Shown here: piece by piece, positions 8,362 through 17,514 of the stretch
How positions within the stretch are numbered: position 1 is the first letter of the stretch
How the letters are laid out: every line of letters starts with the position of its first letter
Assembly (NCBI RefSeq): GCF_000372525.1
Contig: NZ_AQUR01000107.1
Coordinates: 124,001 to 188,000, forward strand
From: Cupriavidus neocaledonicus
GTDB taxonomy: Bacteria; Pseudomonadota; Gammaproteobacteria; Burkholderiales; Burkholderiaceae
Reading direction: 5' to 3'
Length of the DNA stretch: 64,000 nucleotides
The notes under the pieces: generated by a model
Told to the model about the DNA's origin: nothing
Seen by the model: only the letters and a program-made list of their open reading frames with translations
The model's database searches: none
Position numbers and translations under genes: made by a program

Positions 8362-9195
8362 CTACTGCCGCGCATTCCTCTTGTTATCCGGCCACGCCGT
8401 ATTGAAGTTGGTGCGGAACGGATTGATATCCAGCCCCCCGCGCCGCGTATAGCGTGCATACACCGCCAGCTTGACCGGCTTGCACTGGCGCATCACGTCC
8501 ATGAAGATGCGCTCGACGCATTGCTCGTGGAACTCGTTGTGGTTGCGGAACGAGATCAGGTACTTGAGCAGGCCTTCCTGGTTGATCGGCGCGCCGACGT
8601 AGCGGATCTGCACGCTGCCCCAGTCCGGCTGGCCGGTCACCAGGCAGTTGGACTTGAGCAGGTGCGACACCAGCGTTTCTTCCACCGGCGTTTCTTCCTG
8701 GTCGGCGCTAAGCAGTTCGGGCGCGGGCTCGTAGCGGTCCACCTCGATGTCGAGGCGGTCCAGCAGCAGGCCGTCGAGCTCGCCCATCTTCTGCGTGCCC
8801 AGCTCCGCTTCGGTCACCAGCCGCACCTGCACGGTGCCGCCGGTGGCTTCGGACAGGTCGTGGTGCAGCAACTGCTGCAGCGCCTCGGGCGACGCGATCC
8901 GGGTCTGGTTGAACGAGTTCAGGTAGAGCTTGAACGACTTGGACTCGATGATGTTGGGCGTGTCCGACGGGATGATGAAGGTGGCCAGCGCCACCTGCGG
9001 CTTGCCCTTCAGGTTCAGCCACGACAGCTCGTACGCGTTCCAGATGTCGACGCCGAAGAACGGCACCGGCCTGCCCTCGGGCAGGCCGATCTCGGTGCGC
9101 TTGGGCTGGCGCGGAATCGGGAACAGCAGGGTGGCGTCGTACTCGGTCTTGTAGGCCGAGGGCTTGCCCAGCGGCGAGTGTTCGGGAAGGCTCAT
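8362..9195 (-). CDS. queF: NADPH-dependent 7-cyano-7-deazaguanine reductase (type II QueF)
   Basis: 277 residues, the length of the two-domain E. coli-type QueF. It reduces preQ0 to preQ1 in queuosine tRNA modification. The catalytic cysteine lies in SNCLVTGQPDWG (about residues 183-195). The NADPH-site region ESKSFKLYLNSF and a later FHEQCVERIF segment are both present. Start MSLPEHSPLG is at 9193-9195. It is transcribed with ilvA upstream (28-base gap), but no functional link is evident; the promoter is probably before ilvA or in the short gap. The identification is firm. Confidence 0.96.
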   Translation of the reverse strand: MSLPEHSPLGKPSAYKTEYDATLLFPIPRQPKRTEIGLPEGRPVPFFGVDIWNAYELSWLNLKGKPQVALATFIIPSDTPNIIESKSFKLYLNSFNQTRIASPEALQQLLHHDLSEATGGTVQVRLVTEAELGTQKMGELDGLLLDRLDIEVDRYEPAPELLSADQEETPVEETLVSHLLKSNCLVTGQPDWGSVQIRYVGAPINQEGLLKYLISFRNHNEFHEQCVERIFMDVMRQCKPVKLAVYARYTRRGGLDINPFRTNFNTAWPDNKRNARQ

Positions 9196-9223
9196 GGGGC
9201 GCTCGGCGGAAAGCGGGACAGCA

Positions 9224-10762
9224 TCAGGACAAGAACAGCTTGTACACCGGGTTGTCGGTCTCGTCCCAGTGTACGTAACCCAGCGTCGAAAGGAAGGCGC
9301 GGAAGGCGCGCTTCTCGTTCTTCGGCACCTGGATGCCGACCAGGATGTTGGAGGTGTCGGCGCCCTGGTTGCGGTAGTGGAACAGGCTGATGTTCCAGTT
9401 CGGGCTCATGCTCGACAGGAACTTCATCAGCGCGCCCGGGCGCTCGGGGAACTCGAAGCGGTACAGCAGCTCGTCATGCGCCAGCGCCGAGCGGCCGCCC
9501 ACCATGTAGCGGATATGCTGCTTGGCCAGTTCGTCGTTGGACAGGTCGAGCGTGTCGAAGCCGTGCTTGCGGAAGCTGGCGGCGATCTTGTCGTTCTCGG
9601 CGCGGCTGGCGATCTGCACGCCGACGAAGATATGCGCCATGCTGGTGTCGGCAATGCGGTAGTTGAACTCGGTCACGTTGCGCGTGCCGACCAGCTCGCA
9701 GAAGCGCTTGAAGCTGCCGCGCTCTTCCGGGATGGTCACGGCGAACACGCCTTCGCGGGCCTCGCCGACCTCGGCGCGTTCGGCGACAAAGCGCAGGCGG
9801 TCGAAGTTCATGTTGGCGCCGCAGGCGATCGCCACCAGGTGCTCGCCCTTGAGCTTCTCGCGCTCGGCGTACGCCTTCAGGCCCGCCACCGCCAGCGCGC
9901 CGGCCGGCTCGAGGATGCTGCGGGTGTCCTGGAACACGTCCTTCACGCCCGCGCAGATCGCGTCGGTATCGCACAGGATGATGTCGTCGACCAGTTCGCG
10001 CGTGATGCGGAAGGTCTCCTTGCCGACCAGCCTGACCGCGGTGCCGTCCGAGAACAGGCCCACCTCCTTCAGCTCGATGCGCTTGCCGGCATCGACCGAG
10101 CGCTTCATCGCGTCCGAATCCACCGTCTGCACGCCGATGACCTTGATCTCGGGGCGCACCGCCTTGATGTACGCGGCGACGCCGGAAATCAGCCCGCCGC
10201 CGCCGATGGCGACGAACACCGCATGGATCGGGCCGGGATGCTGGCGCAGGATCTCCATGGCGATGGTGCCCTGGCCGGCGATCACCTCGGGGTCGTCGAA
10301 CGGGTGGATGAAGGTCAGCTTGTGCTTCTTCTCCAGCACCGCGGCGTGGTTGTAGGCGTCGCTGTAGGACTCGCCGTGCAGCACGATCTCGACCCACTGG
10401 CCGCCGCGCTCGCGCACGGCGTCGATCTTCACCTGCGGCGTGGTCACCGGCATGGCGATGATGGCCTTGCATTGCAGCCGGGCCGCGGCCAGCGCCACGC
10501 CCTGGGCGTGATTGCCGGCCGACGCGGCGATCACGCCGCGCTTCAGCTCTTCCGGCGACAGCGACGCCATCTTGTTGTACGCGCCGCGCAGCTTGAAGGA
10601 GAAGACCGGCTGGGTGTCCTCGCGCTTGAACCAGACCGAGTTGCCGGTGCGCGCCGACAGCTGGTGCGCATAGGTCAGTTCGGTCTCCTGCGCCACGTCA
10701 TAGACCTTGGCGGTCAGGATCTTCTTCAAGTAATCGGGTCGGGCGGCGGACTGGCGGGTCAT
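9224..10762 (-). CDS. ilvA: Threonine ammonia-lyase, biosynthetic
   Basis: 512 residues. It deaminates threonine to 2-oxobutyrate, the first step of isoleucine synthesis. The PLP lysine lies in FSFKLRGAYNKM (about residue 60); ASAGNHAQGVA and a glycine-rich IGGGGLISG loop bind the cofactor. Two C-terminal ACT-like regulatory domains occupy about residues 330-512, as in the isoleucine-inhibited biosynthetic enzyme rather than the short catabolic form. The ATG at 10760-10762 begins MTRQSAARPDYLKKIL, the conserved N-terminus. The open frame upstream to 10987 is low-complexity and rejected. It is divergent from otsB across a 304-base gap. Confidence 0.96.
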   Translation of the reverse strand: MTRQSAARPDYLKKILTAKVYDVAQETELTYAHQLSARTGNSVWFKREDTQPVFSFKLRGAYNKMASLSPEELKRGVIAASAGNHAQGVALAAARLQCKAIIAMPVTTPQVKIDAVRERGGQWVEIVLHGESYSDAYNHAAVLEKKHKLTFIHPFDDPEVIAGQGTIAMEILRQHPGPIHAVFVAIGGGGLISGVAAYIKAVRPEIKVIGVQTVDSDAMKRSVDAGKRIELKEVGLFSDGTAVRLVGKETFRITRELVDDIILCDTDAICAGVKDVFQDTRSILEPAGALAVAGLKAYAEREKLKGEHLVAIACGANMNFDRLRFVAERAEVGEAREGVFAVTIPEERGSFKRFCELVGTRNVTEFNYRIADTSMAHIFVGVQIASRAENDKIAASFRKHGFDTLDLSNDELAKQHIRYMVGGRSALAHDELLYRFEFPERPGALMKFLSSMSPNWNISLFHYRNQGADTSNILVGIQVPKNEKRAFRAFLSTLGYVHWDETDNPVYKLFLS

Positions 10763-11066
10763 GGTCTCGGGGCTGGCCGGCGCGCGCGCGGCAGGCGCGC
10801 AAAAAAGCCGGGAAATTCTGGCGGAAACCGTCAATGATAAAGGAAGCCGGCTTGCCGCACCGGCCGGGGCGGCGCAGTCGCCGCCTGGCGGTCGTGCCGC
10901 GACGCGGGCGCCGTGGCGGCGGAGTGGACCGGCATTCACTCTGTGCATGGTGCAAACGGCCCGGCGGGCCGGTGCCGGGACTTGCATCGCGCCGAGGTTG
11001 CGCTTGCGCCATGTAGGACGGCGCCCGGTGGACGCCGGTCAAAACGACGTGTTACGGTGTGACGCG
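10763..11066. other. Divergent intergenic region between ilvA and otsB
   Basis: 304 bases without a supported gene. It must hold the promoters of ilvA (minus) and the ots block (plus). A TTGACG on the minus strand (10834-10829) could be an ilvA -35 box, but no convincing -10 follows. I see no hairpin with a T run and no recognisable riboswitch. Confidence 0.5.
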
Positions 11067-11879
11067 ATGCCACAGCTACCGCTAATCGAACCCAATACCG
11101 CCCTGTTTCTCGACTTCGACGGCACGCTGGCCGACCTGGCCCCGCGGCCCGAACTGGTGCAGGTCGAACCAGAACTGGTCGGCACGCTGCGCACGCTGTA
11201 CCAGCGGCTGGACGGCGCGCTGGCTGTCATCTCCGGGCGGCCGATCCTCGAACTCGACCACTTCCTGCAGCCGCTGCAGTTGCCCGCGGCCGGCATCCAC
11301 GGCGCCGAATTCCGCACCGACGGCGGCATGGTGTCCAAGACCCAGGCCCCCGGGCTCGAACCGCTGATTCCCCACCTGGAAGCGCTGGTGCGCGCCTATC
11401 CGGCGCTGCGGCTGGAGCGCAAGTCGGTCGCGGTGGCGATCCACTACCGGCAGGCGCCCGAACTGGCCGGCATCGTCGATGCCGCGGTCACTGACGTATT
11501 GCGCCATGCCGTCGGCCTGGAAGCGCTGCCAGGCAAGATGGTGGTCGAGATCAAGCCGGCCGGCGTCGACAAGGGCGATGCCATTGCGGCCTTCATGAAG
11601 TCCGCGCCCTTTGCCGAGCGCGTGCCGCTCTTCGCCGGCGACGACATGACCGACGAACCCGGCTTCGCCGCGGTGCGCAAGCTGGGCGGGCTGGGCGTGC
11701 TGGTGGGCCAGCGCGAGACCGTCGCGGCGGTGAGCGTGCCGGGCCCGGCGGCGCTGCGCAGCTGGCTGCACCGCTCGGCGCATGCGCTGGCGTCATCCGC
11801 CGGCGCCGGCGCCGGCGCACCGCGCGTCGTGCCCCACGAGGCCGGGCCAGGCCGGGGCGGGCGCCCCACGACATCGTAA
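11067..11879 (+). CDS. otsB: Trehalose-6-phosphate phosphatase
   Basis: 270 residues of the HAD superfamily. The nucleophile motif LFLDFDGTLADLAP places Asp16 and Asp18 at the active site. SGRPILELDHFL is motif II, and a lysine in EIKPAGVDKGDA with the terminal FAGDDMTDEPGF supplies motifs III and IV. It removes phosphate from trehalose-6-phosphate, the second step of the OtsA-OtsB route for osmoprotection. The C-terminal 40 residues are an Ala/Gly/Pro-rich tail. The ATG at 11067 was chosen because the frame upstream lacks family sequence. The GH15 gene starts 13 bases after its stop and otsA follows, so it heads a trehalose operon. Confidence 0.94.
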   Translation: MPQLPLIEPNTALFLDFDGTLADLAPRPELVQVEPELVGTLRTLYQRLDGALAVISGRPILELDHFLQPLQLPAAGIHGAEFRTDGGMVSKTQAPGLEPLIPHLEALVRAYPALRLERKSVAVAIHYRQAPELAGIVDAAVTDVLRHAVGLEALPGKMVVEIKPAGVDKGDAIAAFMKSAPFAERVPLFAGDDMTDEPGFAAVRKLGGLGVLVGQRETVAAVSVPGPAALRSWLHRSAHALASSAGAGAGAPRVVPHEAGPGRGGRPTTS

Positions 11880-11892
11880 GGGAGAACCTGCC

Positions 11893-13758
11893 GTGACCAA
11901 TCCGAGCAGCCCGGCAGAGCTGGGCAAGCCGCCGACCGAAGGCGTCAATCGAACCGTAGACGGCGGTACCCGCTTCGCCAACCCGTCGCTATCGCTTGGC
12001 ATGATCGGCAACTGCGCCATTTCGGCGCTGGTCGATTGCCGCGGACGCATCGTCTGGTCCTGCCTGCCGCGCTTCGACGGCGACCCGGTGTTCAATGCGC
12101 TGCTGGATCCGAGCGAGAACGCCGGCCATTTCTCGATCGAGATCGAGGATTTCCACTCGTCGCGGCAGTGGTACGAGCCCAATACCGCGGTGCTGCGCAC
12201 GCGCCTGACGGACAGCCACGGCAACTGCCTCGAGATCACCGATTTCGCGCCGCGCTTTTTCCGGCTCGGGCGCTATTTCCGGCCGACCACGCTGATCCGC
12301 CGCATCCGCCCGGTGCGCGGCGCGCCGCGTGTGCGCGTGGTGGTGGCGCCGCGCTTCGAATGGGGCCGCAAGGCGCCGCAGGTCACGCGCGGCAGCAGCC
12401 ACGTGCGCTACATCGGCGACGACATGACCCTGCGCATGACCACCGACGCGCCGCTGGCCTACGTGCTGTCGCACACGCCGTTCCTGGTCACGCGCGGGCA
12501 TAACTTCATCCTGGGCCCGGACGAGACCCTGGCGCACGGCGTCGAGGAAACCGCGCGCGACTTCGAGCAGGAGACCACCGCCTACTGGCGCCTGTGGAGC
12601 CGCCGGCTGGCGGTGCCGCGCGAATGGCAGGACGCGGTGATCCGCGCCGCCATCACGCTGAAGATGTCCCTGTACGAAGAGACCGGCGCCATCGTCGCGG
12701 CCATGACCACCAGCATTCCGGAGGCGCCGGGCAGCGGCCGCAACTGGGACTACCGCTTCTGCTGGCTGCGCGATGCCTTCTTCGTGGTGCGCGCGCTCAA
12801 CAGCCTGTCCGAGGTCGGCACCATGGAGGACTACCTGCGCTGGCTCTCCAACGTGGTGATGCAGTCGCAGGACGGCCATATCCAGCCGCTGTACGGCATC
12901 GGCCTGGAGCGCGAATTGCCAGAAAGCATGCTCGACCACCTGCCCGGCTACCGCGGCATGGGGCCGGTGCGCGTCGGCAACCAGGCGCAGGAGCACTTCC
13001 AGCATGATGTCTATGGCAACGTAGTGCTGGGCGCGGCGCAGGCCTTCCATGACCACCGGCTGCTGCATCGCGGCGGCCCGGCCGAGTTCGGCCGCCTCGA
13101 AGCAGTGGGCGAGCAGGCGGTGCGGGTGTTCGGCACGCCCGACGCCGGCATGTGGGAGCTGCGCACGCGCGCACGGGTGCATACCTCGTCGGCGCTGATG
13201 AGCTGGGCCGCCTGCGACCGGCTCGCCAAGGTGGCCGAGAAACTGGTGCTGCCCGAGCGCGCCGCATACTGGCACGGCCACGCCAGCCGCATGAAGGAAC
13301 GCATCCTGGCCGAGTCGTGGAGCGAATCGCGCCAGGCCTTCGCCGAAAGCTTCGGCGGGCGGGAACTGGACGCGAGCGTGCTGCTGATGGCCGAGGTCAA
13401 CTTCATCGACCCGCGCGATCCGCGTTTCATCGCTACCGTCAAGGCGCTGGAGACCTCGCTGTGCGATGGCCCGTACATGCGCCGCTACGAGGCCCCGGAC
13501 GATTTCGGCAAGCCCGAGACCGCGTTCAATATCTGCACCTTCTGGCGCATCGACGCGCTCGCGCGCATCGGCCGCCGCGACCAGGCGCGCGAAATCTTCG
13601 AGGCCATGCTGGCCGCGCGCAACCCGCTCGGGCTGCTGTCCGAGGATACCCATCCGGTGACCGGCGAGATGTGGGGCAATTTCCCGCAGACCTACTCGAT
13701 GGTCGGCCTGATCAATGGCGCCATGCGGCTGTCGGCGCCGTGGGATACGGTGATCTGA
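11893..13758 (+). CDS. Glycoside hydrolase family 15 protein (glucoamylase or trehalase)
   Basis: 621 residues from a GTG start at 11893, preceded by an AAGGGAGAA ribosome site; the same frame opens at 11782 inside otsB, but only the GTG has a site. Family marks are NCAISALVDCRGRIVWSCLP at the N-terminal beta-domain and NWDYRFCWLRDA (about residues 285-296), the (alpha/alpha)6 catalytic region. The C-terminal stretch is FNICTFWRIDALARIG ... NFPQTYSMVGLING. GH15 enzymes include glucoamylases, glucodextranases and actinobacterial trehalases. Its place between otsB and otsA favours a trehalose or related alpha-glucan role, but specificity cannot be read from sequence. No signal peptide, so cytoplasmic. 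Confidence 0.88.
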   Translation: MTNPSSPAELGKPPTEGVNRTVDGGTRFANPSLSLGMIGNCAISALVDCRGRIVWSCLPRFDGDPVFNALLDPSENAGHFSIEIEDFHSSRQWYEPNTAVLRTRLTDSHGNCLEITDFAPRFFRLGRYFRPTTLIRRIRPVRGAPRVRVVVAPRFEWGRKAPQVTRGSSHVRYIGDDMTLRMTTDAPLAYVLSHTPFLVTRGHNFILGPDETLAHGVEETARDFEQETTAYWRLWSRRLAVPREWQDAVIRAAITLKMSLYEETGAIVAAMTTSIPEAPGSGRNWDYRFCWLRDAFFVVRALNSLSEVGTMEDYLRWLSNVVMQSQDGHIQPLYGIGLERELPESMLDHLPGYRGMGPVRVGNQAQEHFQHDVYGNVVLGAAQAFHDHRLLHRGGPAEFGRLEAVGEQAVRVFGTPDAGMWELRTRARVHTSSALMSWAACDRLAKVAEKLVLPERAAYWHGHASRMKERILAESWSESRQAFAESFGGRELDASVLLMAEVNFIDPRDPRFIATVKALETSLCDGPYMRRYEAPDDFGKPETAFNICTFWRIDALARIGRRDQAREIFEAMLAARNPLGLLSEDTHPVTGEMWGNFPQTYSMVGLINGAMRLSAPWDTVI

Positions 13759-13831
13759 TCGCGCACGGCGGGGTGGCACGCGGCACGGCGGCAGGGCCGG
13801 CACAAAGAACAAGGGACTCAAGAAACCATCT

Positions 13832-15223
13832 ATGCCAAGACTTGTAGCGGTATCCAACCGGGTCGCAGATCCCCGCAACGTGGCCGCGGGCGGCCTGGCA
13901 GTCGCGCTTTCCGAAGCCCTGCGGCAGACCGGCGGCCTGTGGTTCGGCTGGAGCGGCAAGGCGCTGGAAACCGCCCAGGGCGGCACCCCCGGCGAAGGCG
14001 ACCTGCACCTGCAGCAGGCCGGCAACGTCACGCTGGCCACCGTCGACCTGAGCCGCGAGGACCACGACGCTTACTACCTGGGCTACAGCAACGGCGTGCT
14101 GTGGCCGGTGTTCCACTACCGGCTCGACCTGGCGGATTTCGATTCCAACTTTCTCAACGGCTACCGGCGCGTGAACCAGCTGTTCGCGCGCAAGCTGGCG
14201 CCGCTGCTGCAGCCCGACGACATCATCTGGATCCACGACTACCACCTGATCCCGCTGGCGTCCGAGCTGCGCGCGATCGGCTGCGGGCAGAAGATCGGCT
14301 TCTTCCTGCACGTGCCGCTGCCGCCGCCGCTGATCCTGGCCGCGATCCCGCAGCATGAATGGCTGATGCGCGCGCTGTTCGCCTACGACCTGCTCGGTTT
14401 CCAGAGCCACGCCGACGTCGAGCATTTCTCGCGCTACGTGCAGGCCGAAGCGCAGGCCGAGCCGATGGGTGAGCACCGCTACCGCGCCTTCCACCGCACG
14501 GTGCGGGCGCAGGCGTTCCCGATCGGCATCGACGTCGACGAGTTCATGGAACTGGGCCGCGGCGAGGAAGCGCAGGAAACCTACGAGATGATGTGCGCGC
14601 AGTACGCGCGCCGCCGGCTGCTGCTGGGCATCGACCGGCTCGACTATTCCAAGGGCCTGCCGCAGCGGCTCAAGGCGTTCTACCGGCTGCTGGCCGAGTA
14701 CCCCGAGAACCGCTCGAGCGCGACGCTGGTGCAGATCGCCGCGCCCTCGCGCGAATCGGTCGATGCCTATGTCGACCTGCGCCGCGAGATGGAGCAGCTG
14801 AGCGGCTCGATCAACGGCGAATTCGGCGAGCTGGACTGGATGCCGGTGCGCTATATCCACCGCACCACCGCGCGCAAGCGGCTGCCCGGGCTGTGCCGCG
14901 CCAGCCGCGTGGCGCTGGTGACGCCGCTGCGCGACGGCATGAACCTGGTGGCCAAGGAATTCATCGCCGCGCAGGACCCGGAGGATCCCGGCGTGCTGGT
15001 GCTGTCGCGCTTCGCCGGCGCGGCCGAGCAGCTGCGCGAGGCGCTGCTGGTCAATCCCTACGACACCCGCGCCACCGCGCAGGCGATCCAGCAGGCGCTG
15101 CACATGCCGCTGGCCGAGCGCCAGCAGCGCCACCAGAAACTGCTGGAGCGCATCCGCGCGCAGGATGTGCACTGGTGGAGCCGTGAGTACCTGCGCGCAC
15201 TGACCGAGACCGAAGGCGCATAG
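13832..15223 (+). CDS. otsA: Alpha,alpha-trehalose-phosphate synthase (UDP- or GDP-forming)
   Basis: 463 residues of GT20, GT-B fold. MPRLVAVSNRVAD begins the protein, followed by the GGLAVALSEAL loop that holds glucose-6-phosphate. WIHDYHLIPLASELR, FFLHVPLPPP, DRLDYSKGLPQR and RDGMNLVAKEFIAAQ are the nucleotide-sugar site motifs. It joins UDP-glucose and glucose-6-phosphate to trehalose-6-phosphate, the substrate of OtsB upstream. The ribosome site is weak (AAGGGA lies about 15 bases before the ATG), so translation may depend on the upstream genes. Length matches E. coli OtsA (474). Confidence 0.96.
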   Translation: MPRLVAVSNRVADPRNVAAGGLAVALSEALRQTGGLWFGWSGKALETAQGGTPGEGDLHLQQAGNVTLATVDLSREDHDAYYLGYSNGVLWPVFHYRLDLADFDSNFLNGYRRVNQLFARKLAPLLQPDDIIWIHDYHLIPLASELRAIGCGQKIGFFLHVPLPPPLILAAIPQHEWLMRALFAYDLLGFQSHADVEHFSRYVQAEAQAEPMGEHRYRAFHRTVRAQAFPIGIDVDEFMELGRGEEAQETYEMMCAQYARRRLLLGIDRLDYSKGLPQRLKAFYRLLAEYPENRSSATLVQIAAPSRESVDAYVDLRREMEQLSGSINGEFGELDWMPVRYIHRTTARKRLPGLCRASRVALVTPLRDGMNLVAKEFIAAQDPEDPGVLVLSRFAGAAEQLREALLVNPYDTRATAQAIQQALHMPLAERQQRHQKLLERIRAQDVHWWSREYLRALTETEGA

Positions 15224-15254
15224 AGACGGCGCGTTGCGGTCGGGGAGCAAGACC

Positions 15255-15611
15255 ATGAGCGAAGACAACCTGGCGGCGCAATCGTGCACGCCTTGCCGCG
15301 GCGGCGTGCCGCCGCTGACGCCCGACGAGGCCGAGGCCCTGCTGCAGCAGGCGCCCGGCTGGGAACTGGCCGATGGCGCGACACGGCTCGAGCGGCGTTT
15401 CAGCTTCGGCAATTTCGCGCAGGCGCTGGCCTTCGTGAGCGGCGTCGGCCAGCTGGCCGAGGCGCAGGGGCATCATCCCGAGATCAGCTTCGGCTGGGGA
15501 CATGCGACGGTGTCGTGGCGCACGAAGAAGATCAAGGGCTTGCACCGCAATGATTTCATCATGGCGGTGAAGACCACGGAACTGGCCGAGGCTCAGGAGG
15601 GCAGCGGCTGA
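15255..15611 (+). CDS. phhB: 4a-hydroxytetrahydrobiopterin dehydratase (pterin carbinolamine dehydratase)
   Basis: 118 residues. The active-site region GHHPEISFGWGHATVSW with a later LHRN segment gives the histidines of the PCD family (about residues 72-100). The enzyme dehydrates 4a-hydroxy-tetrahydropterin to recycle the cofactor of phenylalanine hydroxylase. MSEDNLAAQS at 15255 follows GGGGAGC and is preferred to the ATG seven codons earlier. It lies 31 bases after otsA with no phenylalanine hydroxylase gene in view, so its link to the trehalose genes is probably only positional. Two extra cysteines (SCTPCRGG) near the N-terminus are typical of beta-proteobacterial copies. Confidence 0.9.
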   Translation: MSEDNLAAQSCTPCRGGVPPLTPDEAEALLQQAPGWELADGATRLERRFSFGNFAQALAFVSGVGQLAEAQGHHPEISFGWGHATVSWRTKKIKGLHRNDFIMAVKTTELAEAQEGSG

Positions 15612-15700
15612 GTCGGCTTGCGGCTTGGCTCGCAGCGTTGCCGTTCGAAACACGCAGCGGCGTAGTTGCCTCGAGCCTTCCAAACTCCCGCTCGTGTACT

Positions 15701-15827
15701 CCCTCTTCCGCTTGCGGGAGAGGGTTGGGGTGAGGGCCGGAGCATCAACGAAGCGATGCCTGTCGCTATTGCCACCGCTCGCCCTCACCCCCGCCCCTCT
15801 CCCGCGCGCGGGAGAGGGGAGAACACA
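15701..15827. repeat. Paired inverted repeat of the dispersed CTCTCCCGC family (copy 2)
   Basis: Left palindrome CCCTCTTCCGC-TT-GCGGGAGAGGG runs into TTGGGGTGAGGGC. A spacer of about 45 bases follows, then the inverted arm GCCCTCACCCCCG and CCCCTCTCCCGC-GC-GCGGGAGAGGGG. It fills the 234-base gap between the convergent phhB and mocA genes. The spacer matches that of the copy at 20241-20370 read on the other strand. Confidence 0.85.
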
Positions 15828-15845
15828 GCGGGATGTGAGGGTGCC

Positions 15846-16457
15846 TCAGCCTCGGCGCAAATCCGCCGGCGTATCGATATCCCGGAACGCGCCCTCGTCT
15901 TCCGTCAGGATCCGCGTCACCGGCTTGTCCTTCAGCAGCGCGCGCGCGCCTTCGTCGCCGTCCAGCGCCAGCAGGGCGTCGCGCCATGCCGCGCCAAAGC
16001 CCACCGGATGGCCGCGTTGCCCGTTGCGCCACGGCGCGGCGATGGTGTCGGGCGTGGTGATGGTCAGCGCCACCGCGCGGATCAGTTCCATCGGCAGCCA
16101 CGGCATGTCGGCCAGCGCCACCACCCAGCCGCGCGCTTCCGGCGTCGCCGCGACGGCGGCGCGCAGCGCCGCGCCCATGCCGGCTTCGGCCTCGGGCGCC
16201 TCCAGCACGCGGCAGCCGCCGCGGCGCAGTTCTTCGGCCAGCGCGGGGTTGCCGGGGCGGATCACGGCGATCGACTCCGGCAGCGCCGCTGCCAGCGTGC
16301 GGGCGCTGCGCCAGGCCACGGAGCGCCCGCCGGGCAGCAGCTCGAGCAGCTTGTTGCGCTGGCCGGCGGCATCGAAGCGGCGGCCGAAGCCCGCCGCCAG
16401 CAGGACGCCGGTGGGCAGGTCGGTGCGGAGCAGGGGGGCGTTGGGGGCGGCGGTCAT
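15846..16457 (-). CDS. MocA-like molybdenum cofactor nucleotidyltransferase
   Basis: 203 residues, MobA-like NTP transferase fold. GVLLAAGFGRRFDAAGQRN is the nucleotide-binding loop, WVVALADMPW holds the metal-binding aspartate, and the end reads FRDIDTPADL, as usual. MocA adds CMP to molybdopterin to make the MCD cofactor used by xanthine dehydrogenase/CO dehydrogenase-family enzymes. Its position at the end of the cox cluster, 19 bases after xdhC, fits that job. A purine- or GTP-specific variant is possible; MobA proper (GTP) is less likely given the neighbours. Confidence 0.85.
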   Translation of the reverse strand: MTAAPNAPLLRTDLPTGVLLAAGFGRRFDAAGQRNKLLELLPGGRSVAWRSARTLAAALPESIAVIRPGNPALAEELRRGGCRVLEAPEAEAGMGAALRAAVAATPEARGWVVALADMPWLPMELIRAVALTITTPDTIAAPWRNGQRGHPVGFGAAWRDALLALDGDEGARALLKDKPVTRILTEDEGAFRDIDTPADLRRG

Positions 16458-16476
16458 GGCGGCACTCGCGGGGTCG

Positions 16477-17514
16477 TCAGGCAGGATCGGGCGCCACGTC
16501 GCAGCTGCTGCCGGTGCTGGCAGCCATCTCGCGCGCGGCCTTGGCGCCTTCCACCTGCAGGATGTCGGGCAGCGATACGTGGTTCTTGGCCGCGATCACC
16601 TCGGCCAGGATCGAGATGGCGATCTCCGGCGGCGTGCGGCTGCCGATATAGATGCCCACCGGGCCGTGCAGGCGTGCCAGCTGCAGCTCGGTCAGGTCGA
16701 ACTCCTTGAGCCGTTCGCGGCGCGCCTGGTTGTTGCGGCGCGACCCCAGCGCGCCCACATAGAAGGCGCGCGTGCGCAGCGCCTCCATCAGCGCCAGGTC
16801 GTCCAGCTTGGGGTCGTGCGTCAGCGCGATCACCGCGCAGCGCTCGTCCAGCTTCATGTCGGTGACGGTGTCGTCCGGCATGGTGCGCACCATGGTGACG
16901 CCGGGGATGTCCCAGGTCTCGGTGTATTCCTCGCGCGGGTCGCAGACGGTGACCTGGAAGCCAAGGCCGACGGCGATCTGGCACAGGTACTTGGACAGCT
17001 GCCCGGCGCCGATCACCAGCATGCGGTAGCGCGGGCCGTGGATGGTGAGCAGGGTCCTGCCGTCGAACGCCAGACCGTCGGTGGCGTTGGCCGGCCCCAG
17101 CGTGGCCACGCCGGTGTCCATGTCCAGCGTGCGCGCGACCAGCCGGCCGTTCTCCACGGCGTCGAGCAGTTCGGCAATGCCGCTGGCCGGCTTGAGCGGC
17201 TCGGCGACCAGCTCGATGGTGCCGCCGCACGGCAGGCCAAAGCGGTGCGCCTCCTCGGCGCTGATGCCGTACTTGATCGCTTCGGGGCGGTCCGAGGTGA
17301 TCCCTTGCCGCCGCACGCGATCGATGATGTCGTCCTCGATGCAGCCGCCCGAGACCGAGCCCACCACCAGGCCGTCGTCGCGCACCGCCAGCATCGCGCC
17401 CTCGGGCCGGGGCGACGAGCCCCAGGTCCGCACTACCGTCACCAGCAGCACGCGATGGCCCTGCTGCTGCCACTGCACGCTGTTCTTCAGGACTTCGAGA
17501 TCCACGCTGTCCAT
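16477..17514 (-). CDS. XdhC/CoxF-family maturation factor for molybdenum hydroxylases
   Basis: 345 residues. The N-terminal XdhC domain contains RTWGSSPRPEGAMLAV and GSVSGGCIEDDI (cysteine of the CxxD-like site). The C-terminal Rossmann domain has VIGAGQLSKYLCQIAVGLGF, then ALTHDPKLDDLALMEAL and YVGALGSRRNNQARRERL. XdhC proteins bind Moco, promote its sulfuration and insert it into apo-enzyme. The gene overlaps the 3' end of coxG by 28 bases in another frame. It is full length, with both domains. The ribosome site is weak, so coupling to coxG translation is likely. Confidence 0.92.
   Translation of the reverse strand: MDSVDLEVLKNSVQWQQQGHRVLLVTVVRTWGSSPRPEGAMLAVRDDGLVVGSVSGGCIEDDIIDRVRRQGITSDRPEAIKYGISAEEAHRFGLPCGGTIELVAEPLKPASGIAELLDAVENGRLVARTLDMDTGVATLGPANATDGLAFDGRTLLTIHGPRYRMLVIGAGQLSKYLCQIAVGLGFQVTVCDPREEYTETWDIPGVTMVRTMPDDTVTDMKLDERCAVIALTHDPKLDDLALMEALRTRAFYVGALGSRRNNQARRERLKEFDLTELQLARLHGPVGIYIGSRTPPEIAISILAEVIAAKNHVSLPDILQVEGAKAAREMAASTGSSCDVAPDPA

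Noticed and set aside
11989..14040. 683-codon minus-strand open frame over the GH15 gene
   Set aside because: The plus strand encodes GH15 catalytic motifs; the minus translation has none.
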